From the NCBI GenBank assembly GCA_036852015.1, contig JAANDG010000053.1, positions 186,001 through 250,000 of the forward strand: a stretch of 64,000 nucleotides of DNA, given 5' to 3'. The notes beneath the pieces are model-generated. The model searched no databases, had not been told where the DNA came from, and was given only the letters and a program-made list of their open reading frames with translations. Shown in pieces: positions 47,001 to 58,630 of the stretch. The DNA is from Pelodera strongyloides (taxonomy: Eukaryota; Nematoda; Chromadorea; Rhabditida; Rhabditidae). The number at the start of each line of letters is the position of its first letter. Positions within the stretch are counted from its first letter, which is position 1. Made by a program: the position numbers and the translations under genes.

Positions 47001-49092
47001 TTTATTGCTACCTACCGCAGCACTACAGACAGTGCAGACCACTACAGAGACTGAAACTGGAAATTGTAAAAATATATATATTCCATTCTCGCAAGACAAG
47101 GAAAGTGTCACTGAGTAGCGGAAGAAATTTACGGCTGATTTTTTAGCGCTTGTTCACAATCAGTCGAGAGAAACTGCCGAACGTTATTCTGTGAGGAGTT
47201 GTACTGTAAGATTTTAAAGGGACAGGCTCATCAAAATAAACCTATATTTACGATACGTTCATAATGACTATCAATCATTTTTATTACAATACATACAAAC
47301 TAAATTTCACCTTTATTCGCCTTGGAAAACTTTTTTCCGATGCGCTCAACGTATATGAGTACCATAAAACTGCAGATTTCAAAGCTATATATGCAAATTT
47401 TGATCGCATTATAATTTCACGATAAATTTGCATAGACAACAAGGATATTTGCGGTTTTACGGTACACATATACGTTGAGCGCATCGGAAAAAGTTTTCCA
47501 GGGCGAATAAATGTGAAATTTAGTTTGTATATATTGTAATAAAAATGCTTGACAGTCATTATGAACGTATCACAAATATAGGTTTACTTTGATGGGCCTG
47601 TCCCTTTAAAGCTCGTTCAATACTCGAGTTCCAGAGCAAAGATTTATGGCAGGATGCCCGATTGGATACGAGCTCGGGAACAGCTTGTACTGGCTTTGAT
47701 CCCGTGACTCGGCGGATCGATCCCCGGTGCCTACAAACTTTTTCGGGGAGAAAAATTAACAAAAAATTGTCGCGAAACTATGCTCACCTCTAGAGAAATT
47801 GGTGGAGATTGGCTTGCTTCGCCTCCTTCAGAAATTTCAATAACTTGGGGGTTTTGCGGATCTGAAAACATCAAATAAGTAATATAGAATAGGTTTTTTT
47901 GTCAACTTCAATTTCTGTTATGTCAATGACCAAATTTTTCCAGCGGAGGGGTGTCATATAGAATCAAAACAGTGCCATAAACTTCACATACAGAAATCAC
48001 TTATAAAACTACAGTAAAAATAAAACATTATTTTCCGCGACAATTATTCGTTATATTTAGAACTTCTATTAAAAAAAATAAAAATTAAAATTAAAAAAAA
48101 AATAAAAAAAATAAAGGAATAGTTTAAATGTAGAAGCAATCCTTACGAAGTTGCTTAGTGTAAACATTTACCCGTCATCCCAGCCAGAAAGCACTTAGAA
48201 AGTCTACACTTTCTACACATGTTTCGATCATCTGCAAAAGAAAAATTATTGACAACGATATCAAGTTTATGGCAGAACTGCTGATGACCATGAGCTTCGA
48301 CGCCCATTGAATTCTTACAAGATCAACCATCAAAAATAAAAAAATAAAAAAAAAAAAACAAGAAAAAAATACAAATCACACATAATAGAGAGCCAGTCAT
48401 CCGGGTTAGCCACCATTAGTTGTAAATTGAAAGCCGTACAACAGCCGGTTTTTGAAGCGTATGTTGAGTAACTGCGTTCTAACGCATATATGTAAATGAG
48501 TAGGATTAGAATGAAAAATCGACCCCAATTCGAAATCCATTTGATATAAATTCATTAATGCAGTTATTCAACAAACGTTTCAAAAGCCGGATGTTATAAC
48601 GCTTTAGCTTCAAACCTTTGCTCAGAACGCAATTGCTATTCGGACGACGGCAGATGTACTTCCGTTTAGAATGGACACTTCTTCTAAAAAAATTCGTTGA
48701 ATTTTAACGCTTTCCGTAAATAAAAACTAATGAGTGCCCACGGGGAGAGTCGTGGACAAGGTGCGCGTTGCGCGCGCTTGTGTGCCATACGTTCGCCGCA
48801 CATACGCGAGCAAATCTCCCGTCTACAGAGTTTCATCACAAACTCGATAATGCTAAGTTGATCATGTTTCAATAAATTGCTGCGCGTGTCTTATTTACAA
48901 ATAATTATTGCATGTTGCAAACAAAAATTAAGGAACGTATGCATCTATTTAGATGAAAAATATGTACTGTATAGTGTAGATAACATACGTGAACGTGAAC
49001 ACTAACCTGAAAAAAGCGGCACACGCTCGGCACGAAGCAGCTCCAAAATGAATACCATGTGCTTCAGCACCGCAAATTTTACAAACGTTCAT
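38138..49092 (-). CDS. Nuclear hormone receptor (nematode type), ten exons, complete
   Basis: The exons are 49092-49007, 48683-48616, 48231-48172, 47861-47788, 46974-46741, 46473-46385, 46256-46164, 39066-38893, 38574-38487 and 38233-38138. All phases agree and the total is 353 residues. Residues 4-29 hold the first zinc finger (C-K-I-C-G to C-R-A-C-A-A-F-F-R). Residues about 30-70 hold the second, with C-R-R-P-N-S-N-C and N-M-C-R-K-C-R-L-S-K-C. The ligand-binding domain begins near residue 100. Characteristic blocks are E-I-E-F-A-A-L-Q-A-L-L-F-F, R-E-L-V-G-Y-Y-Q-L-N-G and R-F-R-E-D-I-R-I-K. It ends in an AF-2-like D-V-A-I-F-D-M-I-T-G. Such proteins bind DNA in the nucleus and control transcription; the ligand is unknown. 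The chosen ATG follows directly on a TTTTTAG acceptor (near 49101), which could be a trans-splice site; an upstream in-frame ATG at 49131 is possible. The 7.1-kb intron between exons 7 and 8 is packed with repeats. Confidence 0.9.
40548..41008. repeat. TTAA palindromic element, family C-like
   Basis: Bounded by TTAAAGGAACGCAGCCACG and its imperfect inverse, GACTGCCTTCCTTTAA. It has internal paired arms with TACCCTGCAG / CTGCAGGGTA near 40.75-40.80 kb and GGGAGTTTCTCGACTA-type arms. Its left TTAA is shared with the remains of a family E end (GTGAACCTATCCCTTTAA) and its right TTAA with the next element. Confidence 0.7.
41005..41593. repeat. TTAA palindromic element, family F
   Basis: The left end reads TTAAAGGGTTGGGCTCACGA and the right end GAGCCCATCCCTTTA. 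The inner inverted arms share ATTCGAAATGGTACATGTCA / TGACATGTATCATTTCGAAT and CACATCG-type blocks. No coding potential beyond shadow ORFs. Confidence 0.7.
42277..42773. repeat. TTAA palindromic element, family E
   Basis: Bounded by TTAAAGGGATAGGTTCATTT and its inverse, with TTAA on both sides. The arms share AAATTGCCATTAGC-type blocks (GGCTAATGGCAATTAGCCAA near 42.46 kb and its inverse near 42.57 kb). It lies inside the 5-kb foldback element. Confidence 0.85.
43999..44069. repeat. (TA)n microsatellite in the right arm of the foldback element
   Basis: About 70 bases of TA repeats with rare interruptions. They sit next to a duplicated block of the right arm (43620-43727 and 44077-44184). Other TA tracts lie near 13.11 and 61.9-62.0 kb. 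Confidence 0.9.
44577..45488. mobile_element. 912-bp element with about 200-bp terminal inverted repeats
   Basis: Left arm 44577-44780 and right arm about 45292-45488 are near-identical inverse copies; shared landmarks are GAAGGCTATGAGCCACGCT and GGGAGTTTTGGCCCCTC. The centre is unique and AT-rich. At 45226-45295 on the minus strand lies a tRNA-like segment with box A (TAGTGTAGTGG) and box B (GGTTCGACTCC). No transposase ORF. It lies in the nuclear receptor intron, just outside the 5-kb foldback element. Confidence 0.8.
45226..45297 (-). tRNA. tRNA-like sequence (pseudogene or promoter relic)
   Basis: Box A (TAGTGTAGTGG) and box B (GGGTTCGACTCC) match the RNA polymerase III consensus and are spaced as in a tRNA. 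However, the T stem has mismatches and the acceptor ends do not pair well. It lies inside an inverted-repeat element, so I treat it as a tRNA pseudogene. Confidence 0.45.
45861..45923. repeat. Interstitial telomere-like tract (TTAGGC)n
   Basis: About ten hexamers of TTAGGC, with several TTGGGC variants toward one end. TTAGGC is the telomere unit of most nematodes. It lies in the nuclear receptor intron, left of exon 7. Confidence 0.95.
47214..47609. repeat. TTAA palindromic element, family D (intact copy)
   Basis: About 396 bp, with TTAAAGGGACAGGCTCATC on the left and its inverse on the right, and TTAA on both sides. The long arms carry CGTTCATAATGACTATCA / TGACAGTCATTATGAACG. It lies in the nuclear receptor intron between exons 4 and 5. 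Confidence 0.9.
48435..48605. repeat. Palindromic repeat of the AAACCGG/CGCTTTA type
   Basis: The left end reads ACAACAGCCGGTTTTTGAAG and the right end CAAAAGCCGGATGTTATAAC, followed by GCTTTA. It sits in the nuclear receptor intron between exons 2 and 3. Its right end comes within about 10 bp of the exon 2 donor. Confidence 0.7.
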
Positions 49093-50274
49093 AAGAAGTC
49101 TAAAAACAGTAGTCATCTTATTCAAAAACAAAAGGAATGTATGTAGATTAGTACATCAATAAAAAATAATTGACATTCTGGTAAGCCATTTTTGATATGG
49201 ATCAATGTTTAGTATCAGAATAAATTAAAGGGAAAAGGGAAGGAAAATTGCGACTGTTGATAGTTGTGTCTGTACAAACTACACTTGCACATTTGGGAAT
49301 GCCTGTTGAAAGATAGAGACTGTACTCTGCGTGGAGGTATTCGACGGCATAGAATCCACTAGACTGTTTCTATTGAGAGGTGGAAAAGAGAGCGAAATGG
49401 AGGTGAATCCAAAAGTGCTTGTACTACAGTGTGTACTACGAAGAGAAGCAAGTCAAGTTTCATAAGCAGCCAAGTCACTACGTCATCCAAGTAGACAAAT
49501 TACAAATTGCTCTCGTCTTTCGTAACAGTATCTACCCTCATAGTAAGCGTTGCGGACGCTAACATTATATTAACATGCCGGTAAGTATGCATAAGCTAAT
49601 TTATGAGCCGTCACAGAGAAAAATGTCCCGAGTGATACAGCGCGCGCACGGCTTCTGCACGAAATGATTTATATTGTTGTCAACTTCCAAAAGACATAAT
49701 AACAGTATTGCGTCAAATTCATTTACAGTAATAGCAAACATTAAGTTCTGCGAAACAAAAACGTATTATTGCTTTTCCTATTTGCATGTGTAGGATTGTG
49801 GAACTAGGTTTAAGCTTTCCACAAAACGTCTATATTGAACCTAAATCTGTGGAATTCTATCCCTTTCAGATATTGCATGAACTTATTTTATAAGTAACAG
49901 CAATCAAATGAGCAGCACCTAAAATTTCAACTAGTTACACTTCTGGAAATTTCTATTTACTGTTTGATACTACGGTAGACTGTGACCAACCACACGGCCA
50001 ATCTTCACAGGAAACGGGAATGATCTCCGAGAGCACAGAAAAATGGTCGGTAGCTGGTCACCAAATGGTTCCCTCGGAAAAAAACATTTGGTGGCCGGTC
50101 ATCTACCATTAGACAACCACTTAGAGCCTATGTTGTGGCCAGCTTCCTATGGTATACTTAGAATTTTTCATTGGCTATTGCGAGGTCGCCAATTGGTCGC
50201 CATATAGTTTGGCAAATGAAAAAAAAAACGATAACCGTCGGCAATGGTTTTCCCGTCTTCGATGTTCACGAGGG

Positions 50275-50645
50275 AAAGGCAACATGGGAAACTAAAAACC
50301 CCGATTTCGCCCCGATCAAGTCCCTCAAATAATCGGGGCGCGATCGGGGCGAAATCGGGACTTGGTCGGGGCAAAAACGGTTTTTTTTCGTACGTATCCT
50401 TATTTACGCTTTTCTGTTATAGCACGATGAAACAATCAAAAAATCACATAAAACAACCCTCTGAAACATGTTGATTTTCGGCGGAAAAGTTGGTTAATCA
50501 AGAACCCCGATTTCGCCCCGATCACGGCCCGATTATTTGAGGGACTTGATCGGGGCGAAATCGGGGTTTTTTGAAAGAATCGAGACAAAATCGGGGTTTT
50601 TTCAAAAATAATCGGGGCGAAATCAGGGTTTTCACTTTCCTGTGC
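50275..50645. repeat. CCCGAT-rich foldback element (copy 2)
   Basis: Repeats of CGGGGCGAAATCGGGG occur on the right half and their inverse on the left, with ACTTTCCTGTG at the right end. It is a close relative of 4887-5325, but with GGGGCGAAATC where that copy has GGGCACATATC. Confidence 0.7.
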
Positions 50646-51538
50646 AATTAGATAATTGCGGAGCAATTGCCCACGTCATATCACTTCTCGGAGTTTATTC
50701 AATATGGGTATGCCCGATCAAATATTATCAAAAGACACTGTGGAATGATAAAGATGATAACAGTGAACTGAAATAGTCTGCCGTATTGTCTGTCGTACAT
50801 ACGGAACACTAGCCATAATTGATTAACCCGAACCTGTCTCTTTGTCTCTCTATCTTTTTATCTCTTTAACTCTCATTGTCTCTCTATCCTCTTTCTTACT
50901 GTTTTATTCTCTCTAGCTAGTTACGTAATTAAGTTTACGCTAATTGAGCTCTAACCTCTAACCGCTTTCTATCTCTCTATATTCCTCTCTCTCTCTCCTC
51001 TCTCTCTCTCTCGTCATCATTTTATATCTATATATCGTTGCTCTCTTTCTGTATCTGTATTTCTCTCCCTCTTTATCATAATCATTATTTATCTGCCTAC
51101 ATCTGTCTAATTCAAACACAAAAATCTTTCGTAGGCTAACTGCGCAATAATTCACCCAACCCAAGGCAAGTAGCATCTACACCCTGTTTTTTTGATTGAT
51201 TGTTATTTGTTATTTAAATGTTGTTCCTTTGTTTAGTAGGCTAATTTCAGTGAATTTTACACTACGCTTCCTAGATTTTTCCTTCTGTATTTTTTCCTAC
51301 TGTAGCTGTAGTGTTAGCCTAAATTTACATAAGTATCTTACAAAATTGTTGGGAAGCAACCTTACTCCTTATGAATACACAGTTTAGCGTATTTTACAAG
51401 ATACATATGTATATTCTTCTGTCGATTTCTTGCAATTTTTTCATTTTTTGTTGTAAGGTTATTTGTATTTTTTACCGCAAATAAGAGTCAATTCAAGTCA
51501 ACTACATATATTGGCTTCTCCAGATCTTTGATTTCCGT

Positions 51539-51854
51539 GATAGAGTATTTAACTGCTGTTTCGGAAGCACGAAACACCACAAACAATCATTCAGGACGGC
51601 TTTCACTTTCCATATAGAAACTCACTGAGAAACTCGCTACAAAAATTGAAGATCAGGGACAAATTTAAATTAGTACACGTATTAGCTACATGCATGCGGA
51701 TATATGTACTAAATTCAAATTTGTCCCTGATCTTCAATGTTTGTAGCGAGTTTCAAATTGTGCTTATGTATGGAAAGTGAAAGCCGCGCTGAATGATTTT
51801 GGGCCAGATTCGCCCTGTTTCTGCCTCGCGAAACTTCAGTTAAACACTCTATCA
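51539..51854. repeat. 316-bp palindromic element
   Basis: The ends TGATAGAGTATTTAACTG and CAGTTAAACACTCTATCA are inverse copies. Long inner arms share AAGATCAGGGACAAATTTAA / TTCAAATTTGTCCCTGATCT. It lies 73 bp before the Rh start codon and so within the likely promoter or 5' leader. Confidence 0.8.
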
Positions 51855-51927
51855 TGCTACTAATTTTCAGTTTTACGGTTTCGTTACAATTGAAAAAAAA
51901 AAATGTAAAACAGATAAATTTAGTACA

Positions 51928-54900
51928 ATGGTAGCCCTACAACGAAGGCAGTTTGCTCTAGTTGCGCTCTTCTTTCAAGTAAGTTTATTTTTATCATTCA
52001 TGTATGTTAATTTTGGGAATTTTTTTACGTATAAGGATTTATGGCACTGTTTCTGCTGTAAAAACCTAAAATGCCAATTTTTTTATAATTTGGGGTTCGG
52101 TTGCCAAATTTACTTTGAATCGCTATTTCTCACAAATATTTACAAAAGAAATTCACCTTTCATAATTTTCCACTCCGCTATTGTTTGCCCCAAATGTCCG
52201 CATAAAAACACATTTTTAGATATTTTACATAATTTTATTCGCTTTATTCGCCAAGTACGACACAGATGTGCCCACGGATTTTAATCGAGTTTACGTGAGT
52301 ACCGACTATCCATGTGAGTTATAAGAACAGTTGTAGCCTATTGTCTGTGTTGTTAAACAAATATAATATTATTGCCCCCATAAATAGTATGCATTTTATA
52401 AGCTTTATTTATGTGCTCTATTGATTTATTCGAATTCCTTGAAATGAATGAACCATGACCGTTCGTAAGAAGATGCTACACATAGAGTTGCAGAGCAATT
52501 TGACGGCGTATTAACCTGTGGCCGTATGCACGAACAGTGGGAGCCTCCCCGGTTGGGAGAATTTGTCTCTGCGTGTCTCGGATTCGTGTGATCCCTCACT
52601 TTCTCTCATCTCCCACTGGGAGGCTGGGAGCATAATCCCGTCGTAGGGCCACTGTAGCCTCACTGCATTATGATGTTTTTTTTTCAGTATTTCAAGATAT
52701 TCACGTGATGGTTTTCGTCGGTTTCGGATTTCTGATGGCCTTCTTGAAACGGTTAGTTTATCTATTTTCTAAAATAATTCCAATTCTTGGATCACCGTCG
52801 CCGTCAAACAGATTTATTACCGCAGGTTACTATAATTATTGTGCCCTTATGTCATTTTTCCAATATCCTTTATTAGCTTTAAATCCACATATTGTTTTCA
52901 GCTACGGTTTCTCTGCAGTGTCGATTAACTTGTTGCTTTCGTCGTTTGTCTGTCAGTATGCTATTATAGTACGCGGGTTTTTGTCGAAACAATTCCACGA
53001 CACTGGAACTTTCTCCATTACCATCAACGAGTACGGTGGTTTAAATTTCGTTTTCGTTTATGGGGTCTCGATGTATGGCAAAAACAGCGCATTTTGCTTC
53101 CAAGTATCAAATGTGCATCTCGTGTACGATTTTGCATACACCTTTGAAAGTTAGAAAATGCACCATTGATAATACTAGAGGAGGCGAAAATGCACAGTTT
53201 ATGCACGTTCGCAAAAAAATAGTCCTGTGGCGACCGCTGCGGGACCATTTTTTTGGCGGTCTGTAGTTGTTATCGCGTAGTGCCAATCTACGGTAATTAA
53301 AGCCATACTTGGAAGCAAAATCCGGCATACATCGAGACCCCATTAGTTTACACTAATGAGGCTATTTAGCTCTGCTTATTCTTGTTTCGCAAATTTTTTG
53401 CAGTGTTTCCGTTGAATTTTTGAGGGTCAATTTTTAAGGGTTTTTGAGGGTATATTTACTAATAGAATTTTCATTATGGACACTTTTTCATTAGCCTGGC
53501 CCATTGAAAAGTAGATGTAACCAATATAAATACATTTAAAAAAAAATATGTAAACATATACAAGCTACAACTACAAACGTGACTACAAGCTACAAACTAT
53601 AATATTGACAGAATGGTATCCGCCGATATATCATGTGTTGCTGTGTTGATTACTATGGGTGTACTACTTGGACGTCTCACCCCGGTTCAATTCCTTTTGC
53701 TCGCTTTCTTCGAAACTTCACTCTCGGTTATGGTTGAACACGTTCTGTTCAACATACTACATGTAAGTGGGCAGCCTTTTTCTATTACTCTCTTATACCA
53801 GAGGGAAACGAAATAATTGCCGGCACCACAGAAAAACCGTCGTTGGCCTGTCACCAAATGTGTTATTGAAGAAAAAATCATCTGGTGTCTGGTTCGTGAC
53901 ACAAAAAGAACAGTGAAACGTCACAAAATGGGTTCACCTATTTCCTATTACATGAGCTAAGTGGATAGCGCCAAGGAGGAAAGAATTTGCTAAATTTTCT
54001 TGTATAGAACTACCAGAGACATTAGTTCGAAAATAGCATTCGATAACACCCAAGACTGGCTCAGTCACTTTTCGCGGTTACCGTAATCACACAAAATTTT
54101 ACCCCCAAGGTTGAATTGCTCTTCAGGTAAACGATGGTGGGCGTTCTCTGGTTGTCCACGCGTTCGGGGCCTATTTTGGCCTGAGCGCCGCTATGGTCGG
54201 CCAGAAACGTAATGTGATGGAGATGGATTCTGAAGGAAGCATTTACCACTCGGAACTTTTCTCGATGATTGGTGCGTTTTGGTTGTCGACCGAGTCTCAT
54301 ACGGTGGTACCACTTGTTCTACTTCTGTTGTTCCGTACATGGTACCTGACCTCCAAGATTACAATGAGCTCTCAAAATTTGCGCCCCGGAGTACCATGTT
54401 TTCTCCCGCCGGATGAGCTATTGCATCATAATTTTGGAGTTTCGGCGCAGACGTTTCCAGATTATTTGAAATTAGCCCAATTGTAGAGCCGTAGTTTGCA
54501 GCTTACACCTTAATCTACACACAAAATGAATAGACCAGGTCTAGTACATAGACCTAAATAGCAACGTATTGGCATGAGCAATAGTACGCAGTTAGCACCA
54601 AATCACACGCCAATAGACACCAAACTGGACACAATTAGCTCTCTTTTGGCGCTAACTGTGCACTATTGCTCGTGCTATTACGTTGCTATTTAGGTCTTTG
54701 GGATAGACGTTTGCTCTTTAGGTCTATTGGTTTTCCATGTAATTGTCCTGTTAGGCCACTGACAGTGAGTAGAATCCTATTTTAGGTACTCTATTTCTGT
54801 GGATTTTCTTTCCTTCAATGAATGCGGCTGTGCAGGAGCCTCCCGACGCTCGATACAGGTAAAAAAATTGCCCTCATCACCATTTACCGTAGCTACGGCA

Positions 54901-57014
54901 CCGACAATATTAACTATTGATTGTAACGAACCTATGGTGCTATAAGCTACGGTACGCGAATGGCTGCAGTCCCACCGTATCATATGCAGATTTCCATGCC
55001 TATCTACGCTGGGACGCACAGAATTACACTACTTTGTTCAGTATAATTTTCCGAAACCACGTGAAATATCGCTTTAATTTAATAAATAATGATTGCAGAG
55101 CGATGGTCAACACGTATTTGTCAATGAGCAGTTGCACTGTGGCCACTTTTCTCATCTCCTCTCTGACTGATCATTTGGGACGTTTCAATATGATACACAT
55201 TCAGAGTTCGACATTGGCTGGGGGCGTGGCTATTGGTATATTGATTGACTTTGTTTTCGGTGGGAGCGTGGCTATTAGTTGGATGAACTCAGATCCACGA
55301 TCGCGCGAATACTTCCGGGGGCACGCGTCGCGAGGTAGCCATAGCCGCACAGTGCGGGTAACAAATAATGCTCAACCGCATCGTGCGGTTTGTAACCGCA
55401 CAGCGCGGGTAGCACATAATGTGTAACCGCTTCGTGTGGGTAGCACACAATGCGTTACCGCGTAGCGCGGGTAGCGAATAATAAGCGCATAGTGAGGTTC
55501 GCCGCACGCGCGTCTATTTTTTAGTGATCAAGCCGTAACCGCACCGCGAGCTCGTCAACGTAGAAGTAGACTTGATTGTTTTTTTTTTATTGTCAGGACG
55601 TCGAGGGAACGTTGGTATTCATTAATTTTCTTGTTTCGGGGTTGTGGTGCTGGCATAAACTCTCGTGAAACGGTCTCTATCTTAGGTTCCGCAGCCAACG
55701 CAATACTCTACCCGTACCATGCAGTCATTGTTGGCAGTATTGCTGGAATGCTCTCAGTTTTTGGACATGCTGTCTTGAGTGTTCGTTACAATAGTATTCA
55801 ATAATTTTGTGCCATAGTATTCGATAATTTTATGCGTATGTGCTCTCACATGCACACAGTTACGTAATCTGTATAACAGTTTCAAACGTGATACGTGTAC
55901 CAGCATACTACGTTTTTGTCTGTTTGACCTGCCTGTGCCTAATCAAGTACCATTTGATCAATGCGAAAGTCTTGCCTAGCTAAGCTGCTTTGAAATATTT
56001 TTACGCCTCAACTCCTCAATTAAAGAAGTATTCACTTTTTCAAAGTTGGATTAGAATGTTTAACGCTTGTTTGTAACTTGATTGCAAAGGTCCTTGGCAG
56101 AGTAGACAAGTTCCAGATATCAAAGTGCTCGATCTTCAGGCGGCTACTGTGGCAATCCCTTGATTTGATCGTTTTTTTTAGAAGAAACTCGAAGCACGCT
56201 TCAAACTCTATGATACTTGTGGTGTGCATAATCTCCACGGAATGCCTGGAATATTGGCTGGATTTATTTCAATTGCCGCAGCTCTTTTATATGGAGACCC
56301 GAAATTTTATGGCGAAGAAGGGTAATTAAATTTTTTATTAAAAACATTTGTAATTAGAAGTGTAAGCAATTGAAGAAAGCGTATGCAACTATTTTGATTC
56401 TGTCTTTGTTATTCACTATGCTATTTCGCACACCAAAGAAGCTGTAAACTCAGAGTTTATGAAACTAGACGAATTTCAACGATGTGCATGACACTGTAGG
56501 GCGTCGGCGGTCGGCCTGCAGAGAAATCCATCCAATCTATACAAGATTTATATAATGAGCTAGTTGGACGCTCCTTCAGGCTGTACCACATCTACCCGTA
56601 CTTCAAAGGCGGTCCGATGAAGGGTGATCGTGATGCTTATTCACAAGCTTTATACCAGCTGGCAGGAATGGCTGTTGCAATAGGCACTGCATTGGTGGGA
56701 GGATTTTTGACAGGTGAATTATCTTATGTTATTTAGACATATATCAGGACACATGCAAACGGGTCTAAACCGAAGGCGTGGTGCAAAAGTGGTGATAGAG
56801 AAACTGTAAGAATAGTAAGGAGAAAATAATGTTGTAAAAGCTAACGAATAACGACTCTGAGAAGTTGGGATCCAAATTTCGTAACAATTGAAATATAGGC
56901 CTCGTGCTCCGCGTACGTCTGTGGAACCAAGTTGACGATCCCCACTTCCCACACGGAGAAACAAACTACTACGGAAAGCAGGAGTTTAACTTCCTCAGCA
57001 AAGTAAGCAATTAA
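51928..57014 (+). CDS. Rh-family ammonium/CO2 channel, 12 exons
   Basis: The exons are 51928-51978, 52220-52313, 52688-52751, 52902-53030, 53612-53762, 54127-54271, 54786-54858, 55099-55235, 55686-55780, 56182-56321, 56500-56713 and 56899-57014, for about 469 residues. Rh proteins are trimeric membrane channels for ammonia and CO2. Family marks are F-Q-D-I-H-V-M-V-F-V-G-F-G-F-L and Y-G-F-S-A-V-S-I-N. Further on come N-D-G-G-R-S-L-V-V-H-A-F-G-A-Y-F-G-L and H-I-Q-S-S-T-L-A-G-G-V-A-I-G. Last is C-G-V-H-N-L-H-G-M-P-G. Both pore histidines (V-V-H-A-F and V-H-N-L-H) are kept. All junctions keep phase except exons 10 to 11, where the only visible donor and acceptor disagree by two bases. The stop at 57014 follows S-N after a potential GTAAGC donor, so another 3' exon is possible. 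Confidence 0.88.
55280..55530. repeat. GC-rich tandem repeat in Rh intron
   Basis: Imperfect units of about 28 bp built on CCGCACAGCGCGGGTAGCA and AATAATGCGTAACCGCATCG. A shorter copy with the same units lies at about 58795-58915 in the first trehalase intron, with the same flank (CGCGCG..ATACTT). The GC content contrasts with the surroundings. Confidence 0.7.
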
Positions 57015-58630
57015 TATAACCAAAAACAAATCCGCGCAAATTGATAAACCACTAGTAAACCAGTTTTCGAAACCGAATACCAGAGTATTACTCTAGAGAA
57101 TCCAACCATTCTACTGTCGCCGCTCAGCATTTAGCATGCACATATCTATTCAATATAGTTCCACAACAAAGGTAATGAGTTATGGTATGCACCAAAAATT
57201 TGCATAGGATTCATGGGAAATGGGATTTGCAAATTTCCCAAAGTGGGTACAATACTGATGTGACTTGTTTTAGTATAACGCAGTAAGACGACGTCAGATG
57301 GAAATAGACCTGGACTTGGAAGAAGCACATCAAATTGACCACAATATGCCTCTCGAGCAGGAAGTCTACTAAAACAATGTGCCAATCCAAAATTAAAACA
57401 CGTTTGGCGGTTTGGCATGAGCAGCCACCGTGACCAAAATATGTAAGATTTGAATGAAAACCCCAAGTACTCCAATGGCGCCGCTGAAAATGTGCAACTC
57501 CCCATCAAAACGGTAAAAAATGTTTGAAAAGCGCGCCGCTAATTCTGTTGCACCCTGTATTTATACAGTCAGTTCAAAATTCAAACAACTCAAAACTTGC
57601 CGACGGGATGAATACACAGCTAGCAATATTTATCATGGTACGCAAACAAGATCATTCATTTTTAGGCTTAAGTTAACTCAATTCGTAATTTGTCTCTGAT
57701 ATTTGTAACCTAAAAAAAAGAAACCGATTACCTAACTACTCGCGCCTCACTCAGTAGATCGCAGCAGCTTTGTGTTTTTTAGCTGTTATGTTTCTAAAAG
57801 AAGCGAGATATTTCAGATGCACTCTGACCTAAATCACTGTATTTTTTATAGAGTTCATAACCGAGTGAATTATTTCTACTACCATATTTTCTAATTGTTT
57901 ATTACCCACTTAACTAACACGTAGGAACAAATTTGTAGTAACTAATGATAAGACCATTTTTTTTATTAACAAAAGTAAACGCTATATCCTACCCTGTTGC
58001 CAACTACGATTAACTAACTCTAGTTTCATTAATTTTCTACACTGCAAATTGCTCCTTTGTTAGGCTTTACGGTTCATAGCACAACTTTCTTCCTTTCTTC
58101 TAGGGCGAACATTTTTTTTTATTTCATGTGCTTTATCATTTGATTTATTTATTGCTATCATAGGAGTAAAGGCTTGATTTTCAAAAGAAAAAAATTAGAA
58201 TTTGCTCAATATCGTTCATGATGTGCTCTTGGCTATGTTATGGGATCGCGTTTTTAGCAAAAGAATGTAGTTTTATCTGGTTTTTCTTAATTTCTTCGTA
58301 ATTATGAGATTAGAAATCTGTCAATTTCTGATAGCATTTTTACTGGTCATAAAAAAAGAAACATACTAAAACGTGGTGATTTTTCACTATTTTTGGCTGC
58401 CTAGTTTTTGGACTGTAGTGTATTACTTTATTATTATATATTTTGGTGTATCTTAGTCCCTTGAGAGAGTGACAAATTTATAATATAAATTACATATTTG
58501 TATACTTATTGATATGCGGTTTCCAGGCTAATTATATACTAACCTTTAGCCTAACTATACGTAATTGTTTTGACCGTATCACGCGTGAATAAATCTTCAA
58601 CGTAAAGTTTGTCATGGTTTAAAATTGCAG
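57015..58630. other. Rh-trehalase spacer
   Basis: About 57.15-57.51 kb contains repeat-like sequence with an open minus-strand frame (120 codons, no domain recognised). It shares a GCAAATTT(T)CCCAAAGT block with about 16.1 kb. From 57.6 to 58.6 kb the sequence is T-rich without recognisable exons. A short ATG-led stretch at 57609-57635 ending at GTACGC could be a leader exon, but this is unsupported. The spacing is too long for a typical nematode operon. Confidence 0.4.

Larger units (their letters stand above)
49093..51927. other. Divergent intergenic region between NHR and Rh genes
   Basis: The two genes point away from each other, so both promoters should lie here. Recognisable content is an ACCAAATGG repeat (about 50.03-50.22 kb), a CCCGAT-rich foldback element (about 50.28-50.65 kb), CT-rich microsatellites (50.84-51.07 kb) and a palindromic element (51539-51854). 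No TATA box or other specific site could be assigned. Confidence 0.5.

Noticed and set aside
47640..47740. tRNA-like stretch with GGATCGATCCC
   Set aside because: There is no credible A box or stem pairing. One box-B-like word is not enough.
53060..53343. Overlapping 68- to 78-codon ORFs on both strands in an Rh intron
   Set aside because: They lie in an inverted repeat (GGGTCTCGATGTATG on one side, its inverse on the other) and mirror each other. No coding evidence.
54193..54486. 97-codon continuation of Rh exon 6 to a stop
   Set aside because: The family sequence requires splicing at ATTG/GTGCGT to 54786, where G-T-L-F-L-W-I-F-F-P-S-M-N follows in phase. The read-through part is intron.
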